Below are positions 16,142 to 26,239 of a DNA stretch of 64,000 bases, piece after piece. The first letter of the stretch is position 1, and each line of letters starts with the position of its first letter. The notes beneath the pieces were generated by a model. It saw only the letters and a program-made list of their open reading frames with translations, had not been told where the DNA came from and did no database searches. Source of the stretch: Ureibacillus endophyticus (GTDB lineage Bacteria; Bacillota; Bacilli; Bacillales_A; Planococcaceae); the NCBI RefSeq assembly GCF_003628435.1, contig NZ_RBZN01000007.1, positions 37,895 through 101,894 on the forward strand. The letters are read 5' to 3'. A program made the position numbers and the translations under genes.

Positions 16142-17470
16142 TTATTTTACTTCCGCAACTTTAGCAACGTCCACTGCTTCTTTCGCTTCTGTATACATTG
16201 GGTCTACTTTTTTCGAACCAATCATATTAAACACAATGTTTAATACGATTGCTGTAACCGAACCACAAACAATTCCGTTAGAAGTTAAGATTGAAATTCC
16301 TTCTGGTAACACTGCAAAGATATCTGGAACAAATACAACACCTGCGCCAAGTCCTACTGCAATTGCTGCTACCATTGCATTTTCTGGTGAAAGAGAAATT
16401 TCTGGAGCTAACATTGTAATACCTTGTGTTACAACCATACCAAACATCGCTAACATTGCTCCACCAAGAACCGCTGTTGGAATAATTGTCGTTAATGCTG
16501 CTACTTTTGGTAAGAACCCAAGTGCTACTAACATAATCCCTGTAATAAAGATAACTTTACGCTCTTTAACACCTGTCATTTTTAATAAACCAACATTTTG
16601 AGAGAATGTTGTGTATGGGAATGCGTTAAAAATACCACCAATAATTGAAGCTAAACCTTCTGAACGGTAACCACGAGCTAAATCTTTTGATTCTAATTTT
16701 TGTTTTGTAATATCACTTAGTGCAAAGTAAACGCCAGATGATTCTACTAAAGATACCATCGCTACTAACGTCATTGTAATAATTGCACCAATATCAAAAG
16801 TTGGCATTCCAAAATAGAAAGGTTGAACCATATGGAACCATGATGCATCTGTTACTGGTGAGAAATCTACTTTCCCCATAAATGCAGCAATAACTGTACT
16901 AATTACTAAACCTAATAAAATTGAAATCGCACGAGTAAAACCTGTTGTGAAACGATAGATTAATAGAATAATGACTAAAGTCGTCATAGCTAAAGCAATG
17001 TTTGATGCTGAGCCGAAATCTTCAGCACCTTGTCCGCCACCCATGTTGTTAATCGCAACTGGAATTAAAGAAATCCCGATAATTGTTACTACTGAACCCG
17101 TAACAACTGGTGGGAAGAATTTTACTAATTTCCCGAAGAAACCTGAGATTAATACAACAATGATCCCTGAAGCAATAACTGCTCCGTAAATTGCGCCAAT
17201 TCCTTTATCTGTACCAATCGCGATAATAGGGAACACAGCAGTAAATGTACATCCTAATACTACAGGTAAGCCAATTCCAAAAGCCTTACCTCTCATTACT
17301 TGAAGCAAAGTTGCAATACCACACATCATAATGTCAATCGCTACAAGATATGTCATTTGAGAAGAATCAAAACCTAACGCTCCCCCAATGATTAATGGTA
17401 CTAAAATTGCACCTGCATACATAGCGAGTAAATGTTGAATACCAAGCGTCGTTGCTTTTGCGTTGTTCAT
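16142..17470 (-). CDS. pbuX: Xanthine permease
   Basis: A 442-residue nucleobase:cation symporter-2 family protein with 12-14 membrane segments. It opens TTLGIQHLLAMYAGAILVPL and carries the QNVGLLKMTGVKER segment (about 290-303), the family Q/E-x-N-x-G-x-x-x-x-T-G region. PbuX imports xanthine for salvage. It follows xpt by 32 bp in one operon under a guanine riboswitch, as in B. subtilis, which supports xanthine rather than uracil as substrate. The start has AGGAGG upstream. Confidence 0.92.
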   Translation of the reverse strand: MNNAKATTLGIQHLLAMYAGAILVPLIIGGALGFDSSQMTYLVAIDIMMCGIATLLQVMRGKAFGIGLPVVLGCTFTAVFPIIAIGTDKGIGAIYGAVIASGIIVVLISGFFGKLVKFFPPVVTGSVVTIIGISLIPVAINNMGGGQGAEDFGSASNIALAMTTLVIILLIYRFTTGFTRAISILLGLVISTVIAAFMGKVDFSPVTDASWFHMVQPFYFGMPTFDIGAIITMTLVAMVSLVESSGVYFALSDITKQKLESKDLARGYRSEGLASIIGGIFNAFPYTTFSQNVGLLKMTGVKERKVIFITGIMLVALGFLPKVAALTTIIPTAVLGGAMLAMFGMVVTQGITMLAPEISLSPENAMVAAIAVGLGAGVVFVPDIFAVLPEGISILTSNGIVCGSVTAIVLNIVFNMIGSKKVDPMYTEAKEAVDVAKVAEVK

Positions 17471-17502
17471 TAGAACAGTTCCTCCTTAGGTTGGTTGATT
17501 AA

Positions 17503-18160
<658 letters not shown>

Positions 18161-18228
18161 AAATTCGAAAGTGAATAGAAAACAAGCATTCTTCAATTAT
18201 TGAAGAACATTCGTCATCTAAACATTGC

Positions 18229-18299
18229 CTCTCATAGTCAACTTATTTACGGTAAGTTGGTAGAAACTTGCGAGCCATATTCCCGCTATTATATGAGTG
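18229..18299 (-). promoter_or_regulatory. Purine (guanine-type) riboswitch aptamer
   Basis: On the minus strand: CACTCATATAATAGCGGGAA, then TATGGCTCGCAAGTTTCTAC, then CAACTTACCGTAAATAAGTT, then GACTATGAG. P1 pairs CTCATA with TATGAG; P2 and P3 loops are typical (P3 is AACTTAC...GTAAATAAGTT). The position that reads the ligand is C (GACTATG), as in guanine aptamers; adenine aptamers have T (GATTATG). Confidence 0.95.
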
Positions 18300-18333
18300 A
18301 AATTAATGTAATGTTTTTGTTAAGAATGTCCTC

Positions 18334-18362
18334 ATTATAAACACGAATAATGTCGAATGCAA
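18334..18362 (-). promoter_or_regulatory. Promoter of the xpt-pbuX operon
   Basis: Minus-strand TTGCAT (18362-18357), 17 bp, TATAAT (18339-18334), placed just upstream of the riboswitch. Confidence 0.8.
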
Positions 18363-18448
18363 TAACCTTACAAATAATAAAACGATTCAAATTATTCGGA
18401 AATTAGTAGTAAATTAATCTAACGTAGACACGAACGTTCGGTTTTATC

Positions 18449-19129
18449 TCATAATAACTGTTCCAACGCGTTTTTAAATTCTGTAAAGGATGCGCCTTCT
18501 TTTCCGAAATAGCCCATACTTCGACATACTAAAATATTCACAACTTCTCCACTGTCCAACTGTATTTTAGCCACTACACCTTTAGATTCTAATTGTTGTA
18601 CTGTTAACCCTTTTGAATCAAAATCGATTAATTGAGTCTCAAAATGCTCAAGAAATTGTTTCCAAGCTGTAGTACCTTGGACAATTAATATACTAGGTGA
18701 AAATTCAACTAAGACTTCTTTAAATACATCCAGACCTTGTTGGTAAAGTGGATCTTTTTGTTTTTTAAGATGCTTAAGCTGTTGCGGACTATCTATATAA
18801 AGGGAATTGATATAGGATAGGACGACATTTTCCTTTAAGTGTTCCTTTGCCCAAATAACAAAATTCAAACAACCTTTATACTCTCTAGAGGATGCTTTTA
18901 TCTCATCGTAGTATAGTTCTTGGAAAGCGATAGAATCTACCAATGAATCAATATGTAATCTTATATCAAGAGGGTCAACAGAGATGTATGGTTCTGGTGT
19001 AGCACTAACTAAAAAGATCTTTGATTTATAAGGATTACCGTCCACTTTAAAAGGCTGAAACGCAACCTTACCTTGTTCGTTTAAAACCCACTTTTGAATT
19101 TTTCTATTAAATCCTGTTGATACAGTCAT
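18449..19129 (-). CDS. Hypothetical protein, possibly UDG-like fold
   Basis: A 226-residue soluble protein, start supported by AAGGATG. Segments IFLVSATPEPYISVDP (about 38-53), LNFVIWAKEH, PSILIVQGTTAWKQFLEHF (about 144-162) and VNILVCRSMGYFGKEG (about 197-212) have the alternating strand-helix look and motif order of the uracil-DNA-glycosylase-like fold, but catalytic motifs are not conserved enough to claim activity. It is transcribed alone, with the xpt promoter downstream. I do not recognise a named family, so the fold assignment is a guess. Confidence 0.5.
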   Translation of the reverse strand: MTVSTGFNRKIQKWVLNEQGKVAFQPFKVDGNPYKSKIFLVSATPEPYISVDPLDIRLHIDSLVDSIAFQELYYDEIKASSREYKGCLNFVIWAKEHLKENVVLSYINSLYIDSPQQLKHLKKQKDPLYQQGLDVFKEVLVEFSPSILIVQGTTAWKQFLEHFETQLIDFDSKGLTVQQLESKGVVAKIQLDSGEVVNILVCRSMGYFGKEGASFTEFKNALEQLL

Positions 19130-19216
19130 AATCTCGACATCCTTTTTTCATGTTTACATACCCCTATTATATTATCGAATCTTTAGATGGTTTTTTGTTC
19201 ATATTTCAAGTTAAAA

Positions 19217-19256
19217 AAATCGACAAAATTTCAAAAAGCTTGAATTTTGTCGATTT
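19217..19256 (-). terminator. Terminator of the amino-acid permease gene
   Basis: A 14-bp perfect stem (AAATCGACAAAATT with its complement) with TTTTTTT on the minus strand lies just past the permease stop. Confidence 0.85.
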
Positions 19257-19265
19257 CCCTTTAGT

Positions 19266-20714
19266 TTAATTATTTAAGTCACACTCTTCAAGTGGAACAA
19301 CTTTTGTTTTATGTTTAATTTTATAGCCTAACCAAAGTGCTAAAAATAATGGAATTCCGATATAAGAAACTGCAATTCCATACCAATCAAAAGTTCCAAT
19401 AAACGCACTATAATTTTGACCAACTATAACGATCAAACATACGATGAACGCAAATAATGGTCCAAATGGATAAAACGGCGCTTTATATGGAAGAAGTGAA
19501 GAATCCTTCCCTTGTAGCACAAACGCTTTCCTAAAACGATAGTGACTTATTGCAATTCCAACCCAAGCAATAAACCCAGATAAACCCGAAGCATTTAATA
19601 ACCACATATATACTAATCCGTCACCAAAGAAGGATGATAAGAATGCTAAACATCCTACTGCTAATGTAGCAAGTAAAGCATATACAGGAATTCCGCGCTT
19701 ACTTAGTTTCGCAAAGATTTTTGGCGCTTTACCATCAACCGCTAATTGCCATAGCATACGTGAAGAAGCATATAATCCTGAATTCCCTGCAGAAAGCATC
19801 GCCGTTAAAATAATTGCGTTCATAACAGATGCAGCAAAGGCAATTCCTAATTTATCAAAAACTAAAGTAAATGGAGAAACTGCAACATCTTCTGATAACA
19901 ACCGTGGATCTGTGTAAGGAATTAATAATCCAATTGCGAGGATAGCCAAAATGTAAAATAATAAAATTCTCCAAAATACGGAGCGAACTGCTTTTGGGAT
20001 ATTTTTACCTGGATTATCTGTTTCCCCAGCTGTAATCCCTAACAATTCTGTTCCTTGGAATGAAAATCCTGCAGCTAAAAAGATACCAAAGATAGCTAAA
20101 AAGCCTCCATTAAATGGCGCATCTCCTGCAAAGAAGTTTTCAAAACCAATCGGGTCATTCCCACCTAAAATTCCGATAATCATTAAAAAAGATACAATGA
20201 TAAAGATAATAACCGTTATGACCTTAATCATTGCGAACCAATATTCACCTTCACCATACGCTCTAACAGATAACAGATTAAATGTAAGTACTACTATAAT
20301 AAACAATACTGTCCAAAGTGCTGATGAGCTATTCGGAAACCAGTATTTCATAATTAGTGTTACTGCTGAGATTTCAGCTGCAATCGTAATTGCCCAGTTA
20401 TACCAATAATTCCAACCCATCGCAAAACCAAATGCTGGGTCAACGAATTTTGTTGCATATGTGCTAAAGGAACCTGACGTTGGCATATAAGCAGCCATTT
20501 CCCCTAAACTTGTCATTAAAAAATACACCATTGCACCAATTAAAGCATAAGCAACTAATGCACCGCCAGGACCTGCCTGAGCAATTGATGCCCCACTAGC
20601 TAAGAACAACCCTGTTCCAATTGTTCCTCCTAATGAAATCATGGTTATATGGCGACTTTTCAATCCCCTTTTCAGCTCTTGCTGCTGATGATTATTTTCT
20701 TCTGAGTTATTCAT
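19266..20714 (-). CDS. Amino acid permease, APC family (LysP/GabP-like)
   Basis: A 482-residue permease with about twelve helices. The first helix carries SLGGTIGTGLFLASG (about 27-41), the APC substrate-binding glycine motif. EMAAYMPTSGSFSTYATKFVDP (about 72-93) and GFSFQGTELLGITAGETDNP (about 215-234) are typical of the amino-acid transporter (AAT) subgroup, which includes lysine, GABA and proline permeases. It starts at ATG with AAGGAGATC and is monocistronic. No T-box or lysine riboswitch is visible upstream, so lysine specificity is only one option. Confidence 0.85.
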   Translation of the reverse strand: MNNSEENNHQQQELKRGLKSRHITMISLGGTIGTGLFLASGASIAQAGPGGALVAYALIGAMVYFLMTSLGEMAAYMPTSGSFSTYATKFVDPAFGFAMGWNYWYNWAITIAAEISAVTLIMKYWFPNSSSALWTVLFIIVVLTFNLLSVRAYGEGEYWFAMIKVITVIIFIIVSFLMIIGILGGNDPIGFENFFAGDAPFNGGFLAIFGIFLAAGFSFQGTELLGITAGETDNPGKNIPKAVRSVFWRILLFYILAILAIGLLIPYTDPRLLSEDVAVSPFTLVFDKLGIAFAASVMNAIILTAMLSAGNSGLYASSRMLWQLAVDGKAPKIFAKLSKRGIPVYALLATLAVGCLAFLSSFFGDGLVYMWLLNASGLSGFIAWVGIAISHYRFRKAFVLQGKDSSLLPYKAPFYPFGPLFAFIVCLIVIVGQNYSAFIGTFDWYGIAVSYIGIPLFLALWLGYKIKHKTKVVPLEECDLNN

Positions 20715-20909
20715 GATGTGATCTCCTTTTGTTGTTCACATAAATACAGTATGTCCAACTAATAAATGTACATTGATTGTGGATAAGTTGCAAATAGTAA
20801 GTTAAGCTAATTTTGTTCATTTGTTTTATTAGGGGATAAAGATGTATGATTTAATTCTTCTTCATCGTTCATTTGAAGGAGTAATTATAAAGATTTTGGA
20901 GGCATTATA

Positions 20910-22121
20910 GTGGCTACACTCAAACAAAACCAAAAAGACAGACCGAAGAAATCAACATCAACTATAGTGTTTGTTATTGCCATCATATTTTTTGCAATGA
21001 CACTTCGAACGCCAATAACAGGAGTTGGTCCAATTATTGGTGATATTCGAGAAGGACTAGGTATTTCAAATGTCCTTGCAGGTTTTTTAACAACGATTCC
21101 GTTATTAGCATTTGCAATCGTTTCACCTTTTGTTCCAGGCATTTCTCGTAAATTTGGGATGGAAAAGACATTATACTATTCTATCATCTTGCTTACTATC
21201 GGGATTGCATTACGCTCATTCGGTTCTATCTCTTTATTGATATTTGGTACTGCTCTAATAGGGATTGCAATTGCGTTTGGAAATGTACTAATGCAAGGCT
21301 TTTTCAAATTAAAATATCCATATCATATTGGTCTTTTAACAGGAATTTATACCGTTTCAATGAATGTTTCAGCTGGTGTGGCTTTAGGGATTAGTCATCC
21401 TATTGCGTCAAATCCAGCATTTGGTTGGCAAGGTGCTCTGGCCTCTTCAATTGTAATCACTTTAATTACTTTGATTGTGTGGATTCCACTTTTACGAGGA
21501 GACAAAGTAGATTTAAGTTCTTTAGGTAATTCCAATAGTAATGGAAATGAGAAAAAACTTTGGCATTCCCCTTTAGCTTGGGCAATAGCAATAGCTATGG
21601 GGTTCCAATCTTTATTATTCTATTGCTCAACAACATGGTTGCCGGAAATTTTAATTTCTCAAGGATTTACCGAATCAAGTGCAGGCTGGATGACTTCGAT
21701 TATGCAGTATTCACAGCTTCCGATGACTTTTTTAATTCCGATACTTTCTGAGAAGCTAAAATCTCAACGATCCATCGTTTATTTCTTTACAACGTGCTAT
21801 ATTATCGCTTTTATCGGTATTTACTTAAAGTGGACAGAATTAACTGCATTATGGATGATATTTTTAGGTCTTGCTGGAGGCGCATCTTTTGGTCTTGTGC
21901 TCATGTTCTTTACTCTACGAACAAAAACAGCCTATGAAGCCGCGCAAATTTCAGGTTTCGCTCAATCAGTTGGTTATTTACTTGCAGCAGTAGGACCCGT
22001 GTTATTTGGCTATTTACACGATGCAACACTAAGCTGGAATCTTCCAATTTTATTATTTATTGTTTCATCAATTATTCTATTTGTTGCATCTTTTATAAGT
22101 GCAAAAGAGCGTTATTTATAA
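20910..22121 (+). CDS. MFS transporter, CynX/NimT-like
   Basis: A 403-residue major facilitator with twelve helices and a hydrophilic central loop (about 197-215). The N-terminal FFAMTLRTPITGVGPIIGDI (about 27-46) is the hallmark of the CynX/NimT group (cyanate, nitroimidazole and related exporters). It starts at GTG 20910, with TTGGAGG at 20896-20902. It diverges from the amino-acid permease. The substrate is unknown. Confidence 0.82.
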   Translation: MATLKQNQKDRPKKSTSTIVFVIAIIFFAMTLRTPITGVGPIIGDIREGLGISNVLAGFLTTIPLLAFAIVSPFVPGISRKFGMEKTLYYSIILLTIGIALRSFGSISLLIFGTALIGIAIAFGNVLMQGFFKLKYPYHIGLLTGIYTVSMNVSAGVALGISHPIASNPAFGWQGALASSIVITLITLIVWIPLLRGDKVDLSSLGNSNSNGNEKKLWHSPLAWAIAIAMGFQSLLFYCSTTWLPEILISQGFTESSAGWMTSIMQYSQLPMTFLIPILSEKLKSQRSIVYFFTTCYIIAFIGIYLKWTELTALWMIFLGLAGGASFGLVLMFFTLRTKTAYEAAQISGFAQSVGYLLAAVGPVLFGYLHDATLSWNLPILLFIVSSIILFVASFISAKERYL

Positions 22122-22188
22122 ATACAAACATATGTACCCTTTTTATGATACAATAGTATTATTATTGCATTAAAAGGGGTTAACGGTT

Positions 22189-22746
22189 TTGCGAAAGCGC
22201 AAAGAGAAAAAGAAAAAAAGAATAAAACTATTTCCATCACTCTTAATATTAGCCATCGTTGGATATGCGGGTTGGTATTATACTCATTCTACAAATGGCG
22301 CACTAACTACCATTATTGTCTTCGTTGTTCTCGTGATTTTTTTCAAAATTTGGCGTGGAACAAGAGGTTATGCTCGTCTAAGAAAAGCGGGTATTAAACA
22401 AATTGATGCGATGACCGGCGAAGAGTTCGAGCAATATTTAGGCATGCTCTTTAAAAAACGTGGATTTAAAGTATCCTATACAAAAACATCAGGAGATTAC
22501 GGAGCTGATTTAATATTACAAGATCGCGAAGATACAATCGCGGTTCAAGCTAAACGTTATTCTGGTTCTGTTGGTGTCAAAGCGGTCCAAGAAATAATCG
22601 GAGCACTAAAAATGTATGATGCAACTCAAGCCTGGGTCGTAACAAATAGTTATTTTACAAGACAAGCAGAAAAATTAGCAGAATCCAACGATGTATACTT
22701 AATTGATCGTGATGAGTTAATTGAAATGATTCTGAAGAAAAGATAA
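22189..22746 (+). CDS. Membrane-anchored Mrr-like nuclease-domain protein
   Basis: A 185-residue protein with a Lys/Arg-rich N-terminus (about 1-14), two membrane helices (about 15-30 and 38-52) and a C-terminal Mrr_cat-type restriction-endonuclease fold (about 70-180). The active-site pattern is GADLIL (Asp) followed after a turn by AVQAKRYSG, with Q-x-K in place of E-x-K. The start is TTG with AAGGGG upstream. It is not next to a methylase or other restriction genes, so a role in nucleic-acid handling at the membrane is more likely than classical type IV restriction. It has its own terminator. Confidence 0.75.
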   Translation: MRKRKEKKKKRIKLFPSLLILAIVGYAGWYYTHSTNGALTTIIVFVVLVIFFKIWRGTRGYARLRKAGIKQIDAMTGEEFEQYLGMLFKKRGFKVSYTKTSGDYGADLILQDREDTIAVQAKRYSGSVGVKAVQEIIGALKMYDATQAWVVTNSYFTRQAEKLAESNDVYLIDRDELIEMILKKR

Positions 22747-22777
22747 GAGATGTGCTGGAAATTGGCACATCTCTTTT
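22746..22777. terminator. Terminator between the Mrr-like gene and nos
   Basis: AGAGATGTGC (22746-22755) pairs with GCACATCTCT (22765-22774), followed by TTTT; the two genes converge here. Confidence 0.8.
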
Positions 22778-22779
22778 AA

Positions 22780-23826
22780 TTAATAAGGATTCTTTTGATA
22801 AAAGTAATTAGGTTTTTTTATTATGTTCGCGATTGGCTTGTGAAAGATATGGGTAGTTGCAGGCGATACAGGTGGAATTAGCCATGTCCAATTCCCTGTC
22901 ACTTGACGCTCCCTTTCGATCTCCTGTTCTTCAAACAATTTGAATTGCTGACTTGCTGTATGATGATCGACAATACTTACTCCATCTTCTTTAAAAGAAT
23001 GAAGAACAGCAATATTCAACTCTACAAGAGCACGATCTTTCCATAAAGAACTATTGGTTTTTGTATCCAGTCCTAATATCTCTGCAACCTTTGGGAGCAT
23101 GTTATAGCGATATTCATCTGCAAAATTCCGCGCACCGATTTCAGTTCCCATATACCATCCATTGAATGGTGCTGCATTGTACTGAATTCCCCCACAACTT
23201 AATTTCATATTTGATACAATTGGAACTGCATACCACTTTAATCTAAGTTCAGAAAAGGATTCGTATTCTGGATGGCGTATTGGAACTTCTAGGACATATT
23301 CGTTTGGTATAGGGAACATCTTCGGTTCATTATTTCCAATTTGGATTACAATAGGCAAAATATCAAAAGGGGTCCCTTTTCCTTGCCAGCCTAGTTTTTG
23401 ACAAACCTTTGTAAACGCAATGGAGTCTGGATCGCCAATGATACCATTCTCCCCTTCATATCCAGCATATCGAATCAATTGGTAATTCCAAACACGAACA
23501 TCATTTTCTCTAAATATTGTAATTGCCGGTCTGATTTTACCGTCATTCGTAGCATATTCAATATGTCGGAGTAGAGCTTGAAACATTTGTTCTTCTGTTT
23601 CTAATAGACGTTCATCAAACACTTTTAACGATTGCCAAAAAAGGCGTCCAATACATCGGTTACTATTACGCCAAGCAACTTTAGCACCAAAAATTAATTC
23701 ATCCGTAGTAGGTATGTATTCGTTCATTAATTTAATTTCAGATAATCTATTTTTATACCAATCATCGCTTAAACCCATTTCATTCTTATATTGAATTAAA
23801 AATTGCTCCGTCTCTTGTATATTCAT
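22780..23826 (-). CDS. nos: Nitric oxide synthase oxygenase
   Basis: A 348-residue bacterial NOS that oxidises arginine to citrulline and nitric oxide. The heme-thiolate cysteine lies in [14 protein letters not shown] (about 44-57). The substrate region has [13 protein letters not shown] and the pterin/heme region has [20 protein letters not shown] near the C-terminus. There is no reductase domain, as usual in Bacilli, so it depends on cellular flavodoxins or reductases. I start at ATG 23826 because GGAGGCGGGG is just upstream; the longer frame to 23967 is non-family and overlaps the upstream gene's terminator. In Bacillus, NOS-derived NO protects against oxidants and antibiotics. Confidence 0.93.
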   Translation of the reverse strand: MNIQETEQFLIQYKNEMGLSDDWYKNRLSEIKLMNEYIPTTDELIFGAKVAWRNSNRCIGRLFWQSLKVFDERLLETEEQMFQALLRHIEYATNDGKIRPAITIFRENDVRVWNYQLIRYAGYEGENGIIGDPDSIAFTKVCQKLGWQGKGTPFDILPIVIQIGNNEPKMFPIPNEYVLEVPIRHPEYESFSELRLKWYAVPIVSNMKLSCGGIQYNAAPFNGWYMGTEIGARNFADEYRYNMLPKVAEILGLDTKTNSSLWKDRALVELNIAVLHSFKEDGVSIVDHHTASQQFKLFEEQEIERERQVTGNWTWLIPPVSPATTHIFHKPIANIIKKPNYFYQKNPY

Positions 23827-23950
23827 TTCCCCGCCTCCGTTATCTTCATTTTGAAGTGATAAAATAGCGATGACAACAATATTCGACACATGAAAAAGAT
23901 GTATTTTACATATATGACATAAAAACTTCAAATGTGGTGGAGCTAAATAA

Positions 23951-23971
23951 TAAAGACAGTCTCCCAACGGA
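23951..23971 (-). terminator. Terminator of the SLC13 permease gene
   Basis: CAGTTTCC pairs with GGAGACTG around a short loop, then TCTTTATTATTT on the minus strand. Confidence 0.7.
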
Positions 23972-23987
23972 AACTGCCCATAGAAAT

Positions 23988-25841
23988 TTAAAATGGATAG
24001 ATTAATGGAATGGCAATCATCATAACAATAAACATGATGATTTGTAATGGGACTCCGACACGCACAAAGTCCATAAATTTATAGCCACCAGCTGTCAATA
24101 CTAACGAGTTTGTTGGGGATGCGATTGGTGTGGCAAAGGCCATTCCCGCAGCAGCCGCAACAGCAATCATGAAAGTATGAGGACTCACATCCATTATAAT
24201 TGCGGCATTCATGGCGATTGGTGCAAATAATACAGCTGTTGCCGTATTACTAACAAACTGCCCAAAGATAATTGTAATTACATAAATCCCAATTAAAACG
24301 CCATAAGGACCATAACGACCAAGCATATCAATCATGCCATCTGAAATGATTGTCATTCCTCCAGTTTTCTGCAGTGCTGTTGCCATCGGAAGCATTGCTG
24401 CAACAAGAACGATACTTTCAAAATTTATCTTTTCATAGGCATCATCCATATTCCGTAAGCATCCGGTCATAATCATTAACACAGCACCAATCAACACTAA
24501 AATCACAGCATCTAATACTTCAAAAACCATACCCACAATCATTAACAGTAAGATAATGGCTGCAATCGGAGCTTTTCCTGTTGCAGCAGCCACCCCTGCA
24601 TGTTCCTTAGGTTTTCCTACTACTACAACATCATGGGTTTCTCTAGATAATAATTCAATTTCCTCCCATGTCCCCTGCACTAAAATGGCGTCTCCAAACC
24701 GCAATTTTTTATTGGCCATATTTTGGAGTAAATAATCCCCTTTTTGATTGATCCCTAAAATATTCAAATTATATTTTTCACGAAAACCAATATTACTTAC
24801 TGTTTCTCCAATTAAACGCGATTGTGGCGTTAATAAAACTTCTGCAACACCGATTTGTTTTGAAATCAAGTATCCTTTATCTTCAGTTTCAAATTCTCTT
24901 AATTCAAGTCCATAATCTTCAATAAACTTCATTACATCTTCTTTTTCACCTTGAACATAAAATTCATCTTTAGGATGGATGATACTTGAAGGACCTGCCA
25001 TTTCTTGATAAGTCATCGGCATTAACTTTATTCCTTCATTTTGATGACGGTGAATCTTCATAATATAAATTTGATAAATTGCAGGTAACTTCAAATCAGA
25101 AAGTGGACGATCAATAATTTTTGAGTCTTCTGGAACATAAATTCGGAAAAGTCGATCGTTTAAATGATATTCCTTCACAATTTTCTTCGGCGATAACTTA
25201 TATCCCGCATCATTATTGATTCTACTTTTTTCATTAGGCAATAACTTATTGCGAACAATGACCAAATAAATAATGACTGTTATTGTTGCAATAATCCCGA
25301 TTGGTGTTATATCAAAAAACCCCAATTTTCCATAACCGTTGTCCTCTAATGTTTGACTAACAATTAAGTTTGGTGGCGATGCAATTAACGTCATAAGCCC
25401 AGACATACTTGCAATATATGAAAGAGGTAATAAAAATTTAGATGGACTTACCTTAATACTCATCGCTACACTTACAACAATTGGTAACATCAAGGCAACT
25501 GTACCCGTATTACTCATAAATGCCCCTACAGTTGCAACAATGATTAGAAGTAGTACAAATAATTTTAATTCACTATCCCCTGACCATTTCAATAACAAAT
25601 TGCCTGCCACTCCAGCTAATCCTGTTCTTAATAGACCTGCTCCTATAACAAAGAGACCTGCAATCATAATGACAACCGAATTAGAAAATCCGGCTAACGC
25701 TTCAACCGGAGTCAATATTCCACATACAACAAATGCAAGTAAAGCTGTAACAGCCACTAAATCTCCACGAACCTTATTTGTGGTAAACAATATAATTGTG
25801 ATACCTAAAATAATAAAAGTTAATGTCAGTTCCAATTTCAT
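23988..25841 (-). CDS. SLC13/DASS-family permease with TrkA-C domains
   Basis: A 617-residue protein. An N-terminal block of membrane helices (about 1-195) contains [20 protein letters not shown] and [17 protein letters not shown]. Two soluble RCK_C/TrkA-C type domains follow (about 215-310 and 320-405). A second membrane block (about 420-617) contains [14 protein letters not shown] and [13 protein letters not shown]. The paired SNT motifs are typical of the divalent-anion:Na+ symporters (SLC13/CitT), and the TrkA-C insert marks the sulfate/phosphate-type subgroup. It probably imports sulfate or a dicarboxylate. The start has AAAGGA upstream. Confidence 0.85.
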   Translation of the reverse strand: MKLELTLTFIILGITIILFTTNKVRGDLVAVTALLAFVVCGILTPVEALAGFSNSVVIMIAGLFVIGAGLLRTGLAGVAGNLLLKWSGDSELKLFVLLLIIVATVGAFMSNTGTVALMLPIVVSVAMSIKVSPSKFLLPLSYIASMSGLMTLIASPPNLIVSQTLEDNGYGKLGFFDITPIGIIATITVIIYLVIVRNKLLPNEKSRINNDAGYKLSPKKIVKEYHLNDRLFRIYVPEDSKIIDRPLSDLKLPAIYQIYIMKIHRHQNEGIKLMPMTYQEMAGPSSIIHPKDEFYVQGEKEDVMKFIEDYGLELREFETEDKGYLISKQIGVAEVLLTPQSRLIGETVSNIGFREKYNLNILGINQKGDYLLQNMANKKLRFGDAILVQGTWEEIELLSRETHDVVVVGKPKEHAGVAAATGKAPIAAIILLLMIVGMVFEVLDAVILVLIGAVLMIMTGCLRNMDDAYEKINFESIVLVAAMLPMATALQKTGGMTIISDGMIDMLGRYGPYGVLIGIYVITIIFGQFVSNTATAVLFAPIAMNAAIIMDVSPHTFMIAVAAAAGMAFATPIASPTNSLVLTAGGYKFMDFVRVGVPLQIIMFIVMMIAIPLIYPF

Positions 25842-26239
25842 TGATTCCTTTCAATGTATTTACTCTGGTTAACTGTCGGTATACTTCACGAATTGTTAAT
25901 AAGACTAGCCGTTATTTCAATAAAATTTAACAATTCAATTTTCAATTAGATAGTAATATTTTCAATAACAACAATAATAAACTCTTCTTGTACACTATCA
26001 TTGTACGATTTCCCTTTATTTTTCACATTAAACACACACGATTAATATCGCAGACATATCGAGCATTTACAACAAATTACGACATATCAACGATTGTAAC
26101 AGTCACTTCTTTTCCAACTTATAAATAGTAAAAACTATAAAATATAAATTTCTTAAAAAGAATTATTATAATTTAGTAGAAATTATGATTTAGATTTGTT
26201 ATAGTAATTTACGTAGAGTTTTACTTTAGGAGGTAATTA
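25842..26239. other. Intergenic region between the SLC13 permease and katA
   Basis: About 400 bp of very AT-rich DNA between divergent genes. Apart from the katA promoter and the candidate peroxide-regulator site near its right end I see no ORF, hairpin or repeat in it. Confidence 0.6.
26157..26171 (+). promoter_or_regulatory. Candidate PerR box upstream of katA
   Basis: AAAGAATTATTATAA matches the 7-1-7 Per-box consensus (TTATAAT-N-ATTATAA) at 11 of 14 positions, with a perfect right half. It lies just upstream of a possible katA promoter (TAGAAA, 17 bp, TATAGT at 26200-26205). The left half is poor, so this is tentative. Confidence 0.4.

Noticed and set aside
20715..20909. Lysine riboswitch or T-box upstream of the amino-acid permease
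   Set aside because: The 195-bp gap is too short and shows no conserved aptamer or T-box sequence.
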